From: Tepidimonas fonticaldi
Lineage (GTDB): Bacteria; Pseudomonadota; Gammaproteobacteria; Burkholderiales; Burkholderiaceae_C
Assembly (NCBI RefSeq): GCF_007556755.1
Contig: NZ_VJOO01000003.1
Span: forward strand, 62,001-126,000
Direction of reading: 5' to 3'
Length of the DNA stretch: 64,000 nt
Of the stretch, positions 50,065-63,641 are shown piece after piece (position 1 is the stretch's first letter; every line of letters starts with the position of its first letter). Made by a program: the position numbers and the translations under genes. The notes below the pieces were generated by a model that made no database searches, was not told where the DNA came from, and saw only the letters and a program-made list of their open reading frames with translations.

Positions 50065-51267
50065 ATGCCGACCTTCCGCTACCAGGCCCTCGACGCGCAC
50101 GGACGGCGCCAGCGCGGCACGCTGGCGTCCGAGCACGCGCGCGCCGCGCGCGCGCAGCTGCGCGCGCAGGGGCTGGTGCCGCTGCAGGTGACGGCGGGTG
50201 ACGAGGCGGCCCCGGCCCGCGGCGGCTCGCGCCGCTGGCCGGCGGCGCGGCTGGCGACATGGACGCGGCAGCTGGCCGCGCTGGTCGACAGCGGCCTGCC
50301 GCTGGAGCGGGCGCTGGCCGAACTCGCGCGCGAGGCCGACGACGCCGCGCAGCAGGCGCTCGTCACCGAGCTGCGCGCCGAGGTCCACGCCGGCAGCTCG
50401 CTGGCGGCGGCGCTTGCGCGCCACCCGCGCGTGTTCGACGCGCCGTACCGTGCGGTGGTGGCCGCGGGCGAAGCCAGCGGGCGCCTGGGCACCGTGCTGC
50501 AGCGGCTGGCCGACGAACGCGAGGCCGCCGAGGCGCTGCGCCAGCGCATCCTGTCGGCGCTGCTGTATCCGGCCATCGTCACCGCCTTCGCGCTGGCCAT
50601 CGTCGTGTTTCTGATGACCTACGTCGTGCCGCAGGTGGCGCAGGCGTTCGCCAGCGGCAAGCGCGCGCTGCCGACGCTGACGGTGCTGGTGCTGCAGGTG
50701 AGCGCCTGGCTGCGCGGCTGGGGCTGGACGCTGCTGCCGCTGCTGGCCGCCGGCGTGGCGGCCTGGCGGCTGGCCCGCCAGCGCCCGGCGGCGCGGCTGG
50801 CGCTGGACCGCGCCTGGCTGCGCCTGCCGCTGCTGGGGCGGCTGGCGCGCCAGCTCGACGTGGCGCGGCTGGCCGCGACGCTGGCGCTGCTGGTGCAGGC
50901 GGGCGTGCCGCTGCTGCGGGCGCTGGCCACCGCCGCCGACACGCTGCGCAACACCGCGCTGCAGCGCGACGTGCACGAGGCGCTGACGCTGGTGCGCGAA
51001 GGCGCGCCGCTGGCCGCGGCGCTGGCCACCCGGCCGGCGCTCGCGGGCCTGCTGGTGACGTTTGCGCGGCTGGGCGAGCAGACCGGCCAGCTCGGCCCCA
51101 TGCTGCAGCGCGCCGCGCAGCAGCTGGCCGACGACGCTCAGCGCCGCCTGCTGCGGCTGACCACCTGGCTGGAGCCGCTGCTGATCATCGCCATGGGCGG
51201 CGTGGTGCTGCTGATCGTGCTGGCGGTGATGCTGCCGATCATCCAGCTCAACCAGCTGGTGCGCTGA
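50065..51267 (+). CDS. gspF: Type II secretion inner-membrane protein GspF
   Basis: A 400-residue polytopic protein with two T2SSF domains (about 70-190 and 270-392), each with the QLAALVDSGLPLERAL-type motif (also ATLALLVQAGVPLLRALA) and three transmembrane helices in total. Forms the assembly platform with L and M. 26 bases after gspE. Confidence 0.92.
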   Translation: MPTFRYQALDAHGRRQRGTLASEHARAARAQLRAQGLVPLQVTAGDEAAPARGGSRRWPAARLATWTRQLAALVDSGLPLERALAELAREADDAAQQALVTELRAEVHAGSSLAAALARHPRVFDAPYRAVVAAGEASGRLGTVLQRLADEREAAEALRQRILSALLYPAIVTAFALAIVVFLMTYVVPQVAQAFASGKRALPTLTVLVLQVSAWLRGWGWTLLPLLAAGVAAWRLARQRPAARLALDRAWLRLPLLGRLARQLDVARLAATLALLVQAGVPLLRALATAADTLRNTALQRDVHEALTLVREGAPLAAALATRPALAGLLVTFARLGEQTGQLGPMLQRAAQQLADDAQRRLLRLTTWLEPLLIIAMGGVVLLIVLAVMLPIIQLNQLVR

Positions 51268-51269
51268 CG

Positions 51270-51902
51270 ATGGCCGCGACCCCTGACCCCGACGACGGCT
51301 GGCTGCCCGGCGCGCGCCGCGTGCCGTCGCCGAACCACGGACCGCGCCCGCCGGGCGTGCAACCGTGGCTCGTCGTGCTGCACAGCATCAGCCTGCCGCC
51401 GGGCGAGTACGGCGGCCCGTGGATCGAGCGGCTGTTCACCAACACGCTGGACTGGGACGCACACCCCTACTTTCAAAGCATCCGGGGGCTGGAGGTCTCG
51501 GCCCACGTCCTCATCCGCCGCGACGGCGAGTGCGTGCAGTTCGTCGCGCTGGATCGCCGCGCCTGGCACGCCGGCCGCTCGTCGTGGCAGGGACACGACA
51601 ACTGCAACGACTTCTCGGTCGGCATCGAGCTGGAGGGGCTGGAGGGCGACACCTTCACCGACGCGCAGTACGCGGCGCTGGCGGCGCTGCTGGCCGCGCT
51701 GCGCGAACGCCTGCCGGCGCTGCGCGCGGTGGCCGGGCACGAGCACGTCGCCCCCGGGCGCAAGCGCGACCCCGGCCCGGGCTTCGACTGGGCACGGCTG
51801 ATCCGCCTGACCGGCTGGCCGGCGGCGTGGTTCGCCAGCGAGGCGCCCGGCCAGCCCCCCACCCCGGAAAAACCCGGGGATATGGATCGGGCCGGGGGAT
51901 AA
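51270..51902 (+). CDS. ampD: 1,6-anhydro-N-acetylmuramyl-L-alanine amidase AmpD
   Basis: A 210-residue zinc amidase that trims recycled muropeptides in the cytoplasm and thereby keeps AmpR-type beta-lactamase regulation off. Ligands: His in VVLHSISLPP, His in RAWHAGRSSW region, and a final His in VAGHEHVAPGRKRDPGPGF with Asp. The N-terminus ARRVPSPNHGPRP is family-typical. It overlaps nothing but starts 2 bases after the gspF stop. The last 15 residues are Pro/Gly-rich. Confidence 0.92.
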   Translation: MAATPDPDDGWLPGARRVPSPNHGPRPPGVQPWLVVLHSISLPPGEYGGPWIERLFTNTLDWDAHPYFQSIRGLEVSAHVLIRRDGECVQFVALDRRAWHAGRSSWQGHDNCNDFSVGIELEGLEGDTFTDAQYAALAALLAALRERLPALRAVAGHEHVAPGRKRDPGPGFDWARLIRLTGWPAAWFASEAPGQPPTPEKPGDMDRAGG

Positions 51903-51946
51903 ATTTTTTTTGGGCCCGCCCCCTTGCCCCCGGGGCCTGCGTCGGT

Positions 51947-51994
51947 ACACTACGGATAGTGTTTTCGGCTGACGTCAAACACTACATCTAGTGT
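51947..51994 (+). promoter_or_regulatory. Two NrdR boxes upstream of nrdA
   Basis: Two palindromes ACACTACGGATAGTGT (51947-51962) and ACACTACATCTAGTGT (51979-51994), both fitting the NrdR consensus acaCwAtATaTwGtgt, spaced 32 bases start to start, the usual NrdR arrangement. NrdR represses ribonucleotide reductase genes when deoxynucleotide levels are high. No regulator gene is in the window. Confidence 0.85.
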
Positions 51995-52036
51995 TTGCAC
52001 GCCAGCATCCGCAGCCTTGATCTTCCGCGAGGATCC

Positions 52037-54916
<2,880 letters not shown>

Positions 54917-55059
54917 CGGCCCTCGCCGCCGGCGCCGGCCGGACTGATGCCCTCACGCAACAGCCCGCCCCGCCAGCGGCCACCGGCGCCCCCGGCACAG
55001 GGCCAAACGCTTGTCATTTCGTCGATGCCTTTCAATAATTTCACGAATCGGACACCAAC

Positions 55060-56313
55060 ATGCTGACCTGGGAAGACCAAACGCCCACCGTTGCCCCCCA
55101 AACGGCACGCCGCACGCCCGAGGCTGCGCCTGCGCTGCAACCGGCCGTGGGGACCGGCTCCCTCTTCGGCGCCACGCCCAACGCCCCCGTCGCGGGCTTC
55201 GACTATGTCTCTCCGGTGAGCGCCACGCCGGATGCCACCCCGGCCGCCGCCAGCGCGCCCGCCGGCCAGTCGGTGCGCGCGCAGGCGGCGAGCTTTCGCC
55301 GCGTCAACGTCGCCGACAAGCGCATCATCAACGGCCAGACGGACGTCAACCAGCTCGTTCCGTTCAAGTACAAATGGGCGTGGGAGAAATACCTCGCCAC
55401 CTGCGCCAACCACTGGATGCCGCAGGAAATCAACATGTCGCGCGACATCGCGCTCTGGAAAGACCCCAACGGCCTGACCGAGGACGAGCGCCGCATCGTC
55501 AAGCGCAACCTGGGCTTCTTCGTCACCGCCGACTCGCTGGCCGCCAACAACATCACGCTGGGCACCTACCGCCACATCACGGCGCCGGAATGCCGCCAGT
55601 TCCTGCTGCGCCAGGCGTTCGAGGAGGCCATCCACACCCACGCCTACCAGTACATCGTCGAGTCGCTGGGGCTGGACGAAGGCGAGATCTTCAACGCCTA
55701 CCACGAGATCCCGTCGATCCGCGACAAGGACGAGTTCCTGATCCCCTTCATCGACGCGATCATGGATCCCGCCTTCAAGACCGGCACGCCCGAGGCGGAC
55801 CAGACGCTGCTGAAGTCGCTGATCGTCTTCGCCTGCCTGATGGAGGGGCTGTTCTTCTACGTCGGCTTCACGCAGATTCTGGCGCTGGGGCGGCAAAACA
55901 AGATGACGGGTGCGGCCGAGCAGTACCAGTACATCCTGCGCGACGAATCGATGCACTGCAACTTCGGCATCGACATGATCAACCAGCTCAAGCTGGAAAA
56001 CCCGCACCTGTGGACGCCCGCCTTCAAGGCCGAGATCAAAGAGCTGTTCCTCAAGGCGGTGGATCTGGAGTACCGATACGCCGAGGACACCATGCCGCGC
56101 GGCGTGCTGGGGCTCAACGCCAGCATGTTCAAGGGCTATCTGCGCTACATCGCCAACCGGCGCGCCACCCAGATCGGCCTGGAGCCGCTCTTCCCCAACG
56201 AGGAAAACCCCTTCCCCTGGATGAGCGAGATGATCGACCTGAAGAAGGAGCGCAACTTCTTCGAAACCCGCGTGATCGAGTACCAATCGGGCGGCGCGCT
56301 GTCCTGGGATTGA
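55060..56313 (+). CDS. nrdB: Class Ia ribonucleotide reductase small subunit
   Basis: A 417-residue di-iron subunit with an extra 75-residue Ala/Pro/Thr-rich N-terminus. Metal ligands: Asp158 (TADSL), Glu189 and His192 in [10 protein letters not shown]; the radical Tyr is Tyr196. Further Glu/His in LMEGLFFY and [10 protein letters not shown]. The backbone reads like Chlamydia-type R2 (class Ic) except that Asp and Tyr are kept, so it should use a tyrosyl radical. Lies 143 bases after nrdA. Confidence 0.93.
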   Translation: MLTWEDQTPTVAPQTARRTPEAAPALQPAVGTGSLFGATPNAPVAGFDYVSPVSATPDATPAAASAPAGQSVRAQAASFRRVNVADKRIINGQTDVNQLVPFKYKWAWEKYLATCANHWMPQEINMSRDIALWKDPNGLTEDERRIVKRNLGFFVTADSLAANNITLGTYRHITAPECRQFLLRQAFEEAIHTHAYQYIVESLGLDEGEIFNAYHEIPSIRDKDEFLIPFIDAIMDPAFKTGTPEADQTLLKSLIVFACLMEGLFFYVGFTQILALGRQNKMTGAAEQYQYILRDESMHCNFGIDMINQLKLENPHLWTPAFKAEIKELFLKAVDLEYRYAEDTMPRGVLGLNASMFKGYLRYIANRRATQIGLEPLFPNEENPFPWMSEMIDLKKERNFFETRVIEYQSGGALSWD

Positions 56314-56390
56314 TCCGCGGCGCGCCCGTCGTCTGCATCTCGCGGCCTCCCCCCTTCCAACCCCCGCCAACCTGAAGCAGGAGAACCCCC

Positions 56391-56999
56391 ATGGCAACCG
56401 CGAAGAAGGCCGCCGCCGCGGCCACCGAGACCGCGAAGCAGAAGACGGCCGCAAAGGCAGCCACCCCGAAGGCCGCGAAGGCGGCGCCGAAGAAGGTCGC
56501 GGCCGAGGCGCAACCGGCGGCCAAGCCGGCAGCCGCCGCCAAGACGACGAAGGCGGCCGCCAAGGCCCCCGCTGCGCCGAAGGCAGCGGCCGCGCCGGCG
56601 AAGAAGACCGCCAAGACGGCTGCCCCGACGACCGCCGAAGCCGCCCCGAAGGCCGCCAAGAAGGCCCCGGCCAAAACGGCGAAGAAGGCGGCACCGGCAG
56701 CCGAGACCCAGGCGCCCGCGAAGGCCGCCAGCCAACCCGCGGCCAAGGCGACCGCCAAGACCCCGGCCAAGGCGGCCCCGAAAGCCACCGCCAAGACCGC
56801 CGCCAAGCCTGCGGCCACCAAGGCCACGGCCAAACCCGCCAAGGCGGACAAGGCGGTGAAAGCCCCAGCTGCGGAAAAACCCGCCAAAGCCGCGCCCAAG
56901 AAAAAAGCGGCCAAGGCCGCCGCCGCCCCGGCACCCAGCGCGCAAACCAAGCTCAACCCGAAAGCCGCCTGGCCCTTCCCGACCGGCCCGCGTCCCTGA
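56391..56999 (+). CDS. Histone H1-like lysine/alanine-rich DNA-binding protein
   Basis: A 202-residue protein made almost entirely of Ala, Lys, Pro and Thr with repeated PAKAAxKAxAK and KKAAP units, the composition of bacterial histone H1-like proteins (HctB/BpH1 type). The end, LNPKAAWPFPTGPRP, is a conserved tail in Burkholderiales. GGAG precedes ATG 56391. Binds DNA nonspecifically; lies behind nrdB in many relatives. Confidence 0.88.
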   Translation: MATAKKAAAAATETAKQKTAAKAATPKAAKAAPKKVAAEAQPAAKPAAAAKTTKAAAKAPAAPKAAAAPAKKTAKTAAPTTAEAAPKAAKKAPAKTAKKAAPAAETQAPAKAASQPAAKATAKTPAKAAPKATAKTAAKPAATKATAKPAKADKAVKAPAAEKPAKAAPKKKAAKAAAAPAPSAQTKLNPKAAWPFPTGPRP

Positions 57000-57025
57000 G
57001 CGGGCATCCGCTGGGCCGTGGTCAT

Positions 57026-57055
57026 CCCGCTGTCCGTCCGGACGGCGGGTTTGTC
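57026..57055 (+). terminator. Weak intrinsic terminator
   Basis: Stem CCCGCTGTCC with GGACGGCGGG (57026-57035 and 57040-57049, one G-T pair), followed by TTTG. It lies 27 bases after the histone-like gene and may end both transcripts that meet here. The T-run is short, so this is moderate support. Confidence 0.45.
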
Positions 57056-57068
57056 CTGTGCCTGCGGG

Positions 57069-57956
57069 TCAGGCGTCGAAGCGGTAGTTTTGGCCTCCGC
57101 GGGTGGCGATCTTCGCCGCCCCCATGCGGTTGCCGAGCTGCGCCGCTTCGGTGACCGACCAGCCCCGGGCCAGACCGTGCAGCAAGGCGGCCCGGAACGC
57201 ATCCCCACATCCGGTGGGGTCCACGATCTCGGCCGCCGGCACCCCGGGCACGCGGATACACTCGCCGCCCTGCCACACGTCGCACCCCTGCTCCCCCAAG
57301 GTCACGACCAGGGCTCGCAGCCGCCGCGACAGCTCGGGCAAGGTCAGGCCCGTGCGGTCGCACAGCAGCCGGGCTTCGTAATCGTTCAAGGCCGCCCAAT
57401 CGGCCAGATCGACCAGCCGCAGCAATTCCGCACCATCGAACATCGGCAACCCCTGGCCGGGGTCGAACACAAAGGGCACGCCCGCCGCGTGCAGTTGTTC
57501 CGCGTGTTCCCAGGTGGCCTGCTTGCCGTCGGGTGAGAGGATCGCCAGCGTCACCCCGTCGGTGGCGGTGATGGGGTTGGTGTGGGCCAGCGCCATCGCA
57601 CCCGGGTGAAAAGCCGTGATCTGGTTGTTGTGGCGATCGGTCATGATCATCGCCTGGGCGGTGTAGATCTCGGGCATCAGGCGCACGGCGGAGACGTCGA
57701 TGCCCAGGGCGCGCAGGCGCTGCAGATAGTGCTCGCCATCGGCGCCCAGCGCCGCCACGGGCCGCACCGCACTGCCCAGCAGCCGCAGGCCGTAGGCGAT
57801 GTTGCCCGCGCAGCCGCCAAACTCGCGCCGCAATCCCGGCACCAGGAACGACACATTCAGGATGTGCAACTGGTCGGGCAGGATGTGGTCGGCAAAACGG
57901 CCTTCGAAGTCCATGATGGTGTCGAAGGCCAGGGAACCGCAGACGAGGATGGTCAT
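57069..57956 (-). CDS. PfkB-family carbohydrate/nucleoside kinase
   Basis: A 295-residue ribokinase-fold enzyme. N-terminal GCAGNIAYGLRLLG (substrate) and C-terminal DPTGCGDAFRAALLHGLARG (ATP/anion hole, GCGD instead of GAGD). The FGGCAGNIA pattern fits adenosine-kinase-like members. Substrate not assigned. It lies minus-strand downstream of DUF3426. Confidence 0.9.
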   Translation of the reverse strand: MTILVCGSLAFDTIMDFEGRFADHILPDQLHILNVSFLVPGLRREFGGCAGNIAYGLRLLGSAVRPVAALGADGEHYLQRLRALGIDVSAVRLMPEIYTAQAMIMTDRHNNQITAFHPGAMALAHTNPITATDGVTLAILSPDGKQATWEHAEQLHAAGVPFVFDPGQGLPMFDGAELLRLVDLADWAALNDYEARLLCDRTGLTLPELSRRLRALVVTLGEQGCDVWQGGECIRVPGVPAAEIVDPTGCGDAFRAALLHGLARGWSVTEAAQLGNRMGAAKIATRGGQNYRFDA

Positions 57957-57990
57957 GGGCAGAAGGTGAAAAACAGCGCCTCGCAGGGCG

Positions 57991-58983
57991 TCAGGGGTAG
58001 AACAGCACGGCCCGGTAGCCCGTCATGCGGGTTGCATCGGGGTGGTCGAAGGCCAGCTCCAGCTGCAACGGCCACTCGGCCCCCGGCGCCAGCCGCTCCA
58101 GGGGCTGTGGCCACGCGTCGGGCGTCCAGACGCGGCGCACCAGCACCTGGTCCTGCAGATCGGTCAGGGTCAGCTCCAGCGCGGGCGCCGCCACCTCGGT
58201 GTCGGCGTGGTTGCGCACCACGAGGTGAAAGCTGTAGCGGTCCGGCGCGCGCCGCAGCAGCACCGAGCCCTCGATGAGCACATCCTGCGGCCGCCGGGGC
58301 GGCGCGATGGTACACCCCAGGCGGTCGCAAAAAGCCGCCAGGGCCGGTCGGGCCGCTGGGTAGCGCGCCGCCAAGGTGTCGCGCCAGACCCACGCGATCT
58401 GCCCCGCGAGCAGCGCCGCCAACCCCAACGCCAGCAGCGCGAGGATGACGCGCACGACGGGCCTGCGCCAAAAGGCCCGCCGCCGCGCCTGGCGAACGAA
58501 CGACGGCTCTTGCGCCGGCGCCGCGGTCTGCGCGACGAACGGGTCATGGTCGCCGCTCTGGTCGCCCGCCACGTCCGCCCCACCCGCCTCGACCGAGGGG
58601 GCGGCATCGTAGCCATCATCGCGCGGCTCCTGCCGGTCGGATTCGGGCTCGGGCTCGGGCTCGGGCTCGGACCATGGCGCCGGTTCGGGTTCCGGTTCTG
58701 GGGCTGGCCCGGGCTCGGCTGCCGCGTTCCCCGGCGGTTCCGCGGCGGGCATCGGTGGCGGGGCGGTCGGCTGGGGCGTTGCCTCGGGCGATGGGGGCGC
58801 TCCCCCGGGCGATGGGGGGGGCGCAGAAGGAGGCAGCGGGGCGAAGGCCGGCTGCAGATCCAGCGTGGCATCGAACACCTGCTGGCAATGGCCGCAGCGC
58901 ACCCAGCCGTCGGCGATCTTGAGCTGATCCGCCACGACCTTGAAGGCCGTTCCACACGATGGGCAGCGGGTGATGAAGCTCAT
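57991..58983 (-). CDS. Zinc-ribbon and DUF3426 domain protein
   Basis: A 330-residue protein with an N-terminal zinc finger (TRCPSCGTAFKVV, then CGHCQQVFDA, MJ0042 type), a long Pro/Glu-rich low-complexity linker (about 50-160), a transmembrane helix (about 170-190; VVRVILALLALGLAALLAGQ) and a DUF3426 C-terminal domain. Located after prmA, as in most Burkholderiales. Function unknown. Confidence 0.9.
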   Translation of the reverse strand: MSFITRCPSCGTAFKVVADQLKIADGWVRCGHCQQVFDATLDLQPAFAPLPPSAPPPSPGGAPPSPEATPQPTAPPPMPAAEPPGNAAAEPGPAPEPEPEPAPWSEPEPEPEPESDRQEPRDDGYDAAPSVEAGGADVAGDQSGDHDPFVAQTAAPAQEPSFVRQARRRAFWRRPVVRVILALLALGLAALLAGQIAWVWRDTLAARYPAARPALAAFCDRLGCTIAPPRRPQDVLIEGSVLLRRAPDRYSFHLVVRNHADTEVAAPALELTLTDLQDQVLVRRVWTPDAWPQPLERLAPGAEWPLQLELAFDHPDATRMTGYRAVLFYP

Positions 58984-59026
58984 GCCCGCGATTATGACGG
59001 CGCCGTCCGGGGCCGCCGCGCGGCGC

Positions 59027-59929
59027 TCAGCCCCGCCGGGCCGTCATGAGGATCCAGCCGTCCTCGGCGTCGGTGACCGCCAGCGTCAACCACGGGGCAT
59101 AGGCCTCGCGCAGTTCGTCGGCCTGGCGCTCCAGTATGCCCGCCAATACCAGATCGCCCCCGTCGTCGACGTGGGCGCACAGCAGCGGCGCCAGCACCTT
59201 GAGCGGCGTTGCCAGGATGTTGGCCAAGACCAGCCCATAGCGGCCCTGGGCTGCCTCCGGCAGGCCGGCGTTCAGGGCCACCCCATTGGCCGCCGCGTTG
59301 AGCCGGGTGGCCTCCACGGCAGCCGGGTCGATGTCCACTGCGTCCACCGTCGCGGCGCCCCGCTTGGCCGCGGCGATGGCCAGAATGCCGGAGCCGCAGC
59401 CGTAGTCGAGCACGCGCCGGCCCGCCATGTCGTGGCGGGCGATCCAGCGCAGGCACATGCGCGTGGTGGGGTGGGTGCCGGTGCCGAACGCCAGCCCGGG
59501 GTCGAGCCGGATGACGGTGCGGGCCTCGGCGGGCGGCTCGTGCCAGCTCGGCACGATCCAAAAATCGGGCGTGATTGGCACGGGGTCGAACTGGGACTGC
59601 GTCAGGCGCACCCAGTCGGTGTCGGCCACCGGCCGCACGCCGACCACCTCGCAATCGGCAAAAAAGTCCTGCGGGACGAGCAAGGCGGCCGCTTCGCGGG
59701 CCTGCGCTTCGGTATCGAACAGCGCCACCACCTGCGAGCGCTGCCACCCGGGCGCCGGCGCCGGCAGTCCGGGCTCGCCAAACAGCGCCCGCTCTGCCGG
59801 GGTATGCGCATCGGCGTCCTCGACCGAGACGCTGAGCGCCTCCAAGGCCTCCAGCGCGTCGCAGACGTCCTCCACGCGCGCCTCGGACACGCGCAACAGC
59901 AGTTCGTGCCAGCGCGCCGCGCCGGCCAT
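59027..59929 (-). CDS. prmA: Ribosomal protein L11 methyltransferase
   Basis: A 300-residue SAM-dependent methyltransferase that trimethylates ribosomal protein L11. SAM motif I VLDYGCGSGILAIAAAK, then DIDPAAVEATRLNAAANG and LANILATPLKVLAP. ATG 59929 is preferred (GCGGGG upstream); a GTG at 59947 would overlap accC. It lies 5 bases after the accC stop. Confidence 0.93.
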   Translation of the reverse strand: MAGAARWHELLLRVSEARVEDVCDALEALEALSVSVEDADAHTPAERALFGEPGLPAPAPGWQRSQVVALFDTEAQAREAAALLVPQDFFADCEVVGVRPVADTDWVRLTQSQFDPVPITPDFWIVPSWHEPPAEARTVIRLDPGLAFGTGTHPTTRMCLRWIARHDMAGRRVLDYGCGSGILAIAAAKRGAATVDAVDIDPAAVEATRLNAAANGVALNAGLPEAAQGRYGLVLANILATPLKVLAPLLCAHVDDGGDLVLAGILERQADELREAYAPWLTLAVTDAEDGWILMTARRG

Positions 59930-59933
59930 CGGT

Positions 59934-61286
<1,353 letters not shown>

Positions 61287-61296
61287 GGCGCCGCCC

Positions 61297-61752
61297 TCAC
61301 GCGAGGACGAAGAGGGGCTGCCCGTATTCGACGGCTTGGCCGTTCTCGACCAAAATTTCCTTGATGACACCTGCGCGATCCGCCTCGATTTCGTTGAGAA
61401 TCTTCATCGCCTCGATGATGCACACCGGCTCGCCTTCCTTGACCGCCTGGCCGACTTCGACGAACGGCTTGGCGCCCGGGCTGGGGGCACGGTAGAAGGT
61501 ACCGACCATGGGCGATTTGATCACGTGTCCCTGGATCTCGGCGGGCGCCGGCGCGGCGGCGGCCTCGGCGGGCGCGGGCGCCGTCAGAGTGATGGGGGCA
61601 GCCACCGCCGGCGCCGCCACCGGCATCATGACCGGTGCAGCCGGAGCGGCCTTGACGATGCGGACCTTGCCTTCGGCTTCGGTGATCTCGAGTTCGGAAA
61701 CGTTCGACTCCGAGACCAGGTCGATGAGCGTCTTGAGTTTGCGCAGATCCAT
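61297..61752 (-). CDS. accB: Biotin carboxyl carrier protein
   Basis: A 151-residue protein with a Pro/Ala-rich linker and a biotinyl domain ending in the biotinylation motif E-A-M-K-I (Lys, near residue 117). It carries carboxyl groups to AccAD. First gene of the accB-accC run; about 105 bases separate its start from pilB on the other strand. Confidence 0.96.
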   Translation of the reverse strand: MDLRKLKTLIDLVSESNVSELEITEAEGKVRIVKAAPAAPVMMPVAAPAVAAPITLTAPAPAEAAAAPAPAEIQGHVIKSPMVGTFYRAPSPGAKPFVEVGQAVKEGEPVCIIEAMKILNEIEADRAGVIKEILVENGQAVEYGQPLFVLA

Positions 61753-61860
61753 GGTGACTCCGTACTATGCACCGAATTTGTGTTGATCTTGCCGCGAACG
61801 TCGCGGAAAGAGCGCGAAATATACACGAGCCGATGCGCACCGCCCGCCCCGGGGATCGCC

Positions 61861-63588
61861 ATGACCGATGACGACGGCGTCGCCACGATGGCCCTGCCGG
61901 GGCTGGCGCGCGCGCTGATCGCCGCGGGCGCGCTGTCCCAGCAGCAGGCCGAGACCCTCTACGCCCGTGCCCAAAGCCACAAGACCGGCTTCATCACCGA
62001 GCTGATCGACAGCGCCCTCGTCTCGCCGAGCGATTTGGCGCACACCATGTCGGTGGCGTTTGCCGCGCCGCTGATCGACCTGGACGCCATCGACCCGCAG
62101 CGGCTGCCGCACCACCTGCTCGACCCCAAGACCTGTCAGCAATACCGCATCGTGCCGCTGGCGCGCCGCGGCAGCCGGCTGTCGGTGGCGACGGCCGACC
62201 CGTCGGATCTGCAGGCGGCGGAGAAGGTCAAGTTCGAGACGCAACTGGCCGTCGACTGGATCATCGCCGAGGTGGACAAGCTCGGCAAACTGGTCGAGAC
62301 CTACACCGCCAGCGCCGGGCAGGTCATCGAGCAGATCGTCGGCCAGACCTTCGACTTCGAGGCCGAAGGCATCGAGATGACCCCGGCCGAGCCGGCGGAC
62401 AAGGTGGCCGCCGAGGTCGAGGACGCCCCGATCGTCAAGTTTCTGCAGAAGATGCTGCTGGACGCGTACACCATGCGCGCGTCGGATCTGCACTTCGAGC
62501 CCTACGAGCACCACTACCGCGTACGGATGCGCATCGACGGCCAGCTGCGCGAGATCGCCACGCCGCCGGTGGCGATCAAGGACAAGCTGGCCTCGCGCAT
62601 CAAGGTCATCTCCAAGCTCGACATCGCCGAGAAGCGCGTGCCGCAAGACGGGCGCATGAAGCTCAAGGTCGGTCCGGACAAGGTGATCGACTTTCGCGTC
62701 AGCACGCTGCCGACGCTGTTCGGCGAGAAGGTCGTCATCCGCATCCTGGACCCCAGCAGCGCGCAGATGGGCATCGACGCGCTCGGCTACGAGCCGGACG
62801 AGAAGGACAAGCTGCTGGCGGCGATCAACCGCCCCTACGGCATGGTGCTGGTCACCGGTCCCACCGGTTCGGGCAAGACGGTGTCGCTGTACAGCTGCCT
62901 GAACCTGCTCAACCAGCCCGGCGTCAACATCTCCACCGCCGAGGACCCGGCCGAGATCAACCTGCCCGGCGTCAACCAGGTCAACGTCAACGAGAAGGCC
63001 GGCCTGACCTTCGCCGCGGCGCTGCGCGCCTTTCTGCGCCAGGACCCGGACATCATCATGGTCGGCGAGATCCGCGACCTCGAGACCGCCGACATCGCCA
63101 TCAAGGCCGCGCAGACCGGCCACCTGGTGCTGTCGACCCTGCACACCAACGACGCGCCGTCGACGCTGACGCGGCTGGTCAACATGGGCGTGGCGCCGTT
63201 CAACATCGCCGCCAGCGTCAACCTGATCACCGCGCAGCGGCTGGCGCGGCGCCTGTGCCCCAAGTGCAAGGTGCCGCACCACGACCTGCCGCGCCAGGCG
63301 CTGCTGGACGCCGGCTTCACCGAACAGGACCTGGAAGGCGACTGGCAGCCGTACAAACCGGTCGGCTGCTCCGCCTGCCACGACGGCTACAAGGGGCGCG
63401 TCGGCATCTACCAGGTGATGCCCGTCAGCGAGGCGATCCAGCAGCTGATCCTGTGCGGCGCCAGCGCGCTGGAGATCGCCGAGCAGGCGCGCCGCGAGGG
63501 CGTGCGCACGCTGCGCGAAAGCGGCCTGCGCAAGGTTAAGATGGGCATCACGTCGTTGGAGGAGGTGCTGTCGGCGACCAACGACTGA
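61861..63588 (+). CDS. pilB: Type IV pilus assembly ATPase PilB
   Basis: A 575-residue hexameric extension motor. N-terminal T2SSE_N domain (about 10-150), Walker [11 protein letters not shown], Asp box DLHFEPY, Walker B DIIMVGEIRD, His box HTNDAPSTLTRL, and a tetracysteine CPKC...CSAC near the C-terminus. The same fold as GspE in the T2SS locus, but longer at the N-terminus. ATG 61861 follows a weak ribosome-binding site. Confidence 0.94.
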   Translation: MTDDDGVATMALPGLARALIAAGALSQQQAETLYARAQSHKTGFITELIDSALVSPSDLAHTMSVAFAAPLIDLDAIDPQRLPHHLLDPKTCQQYRIVPLARRGSRLSVATADPSDLQAAEKVKFETQLAVDWIIAEVDKLGKLVETYTASAGQVIEQIVGQTFDFEAEGIEMTPAEPADKVAAEVEDAPIVKFLQKMLLDAYTMRASDLHFEPYEHHYRVRMRIDGQLREIATPPVAIKDKLASRIKVISKLDIAEKRVPQDGRMKLKVGPDKVIDFRVSTLPTLFGEKVVIRILDPSSAQMGIDALGYEPDEKDKLLAAINRPYGMVLVTGPTGSGKTVSLYSCLNLLNQPGVNISTAEDPAEINLPGVNQVNVNEKAGLTFAAALRAFLRQDPDIIMVGEIRDLETADIAIKAAQTGHLVLSTLHTNDAPSTLTRLVNMGVAPFNIAASVNLITAQRLARRLCPKCKVPHHDLPRQALLDAGFTEQDLEGDWQPYKPVGCSACHDGYKGRVGIYQVMPVSEAIQQLILCGASALEIAEQARREGVRTLRESGLRKVKMGITSLEEVLSATND

Positions 63589-63641
63589 CGGCCCCAGTCG
63601 CCCGCGCCCGTTCATCGCCGACATCCACGGAGGGATCGCCC

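Noticed and set aside
51863..51912. Hairpin CCCCGG/CCGGGG near the ampD end followed by T8 as a terminator
   Set aside because: The T-run is about 25 bases away from the stem, and the hairpin is inside the coding sequence.
55060..56313. NrdB as a class Ic (Phe) enzyme
   Set aside because: On alignment of the E-x-x-H-x-x-x-Y motif the radical position is Tyr196 and the first ligand is Asp158, so it is not the Phe/Glu form.
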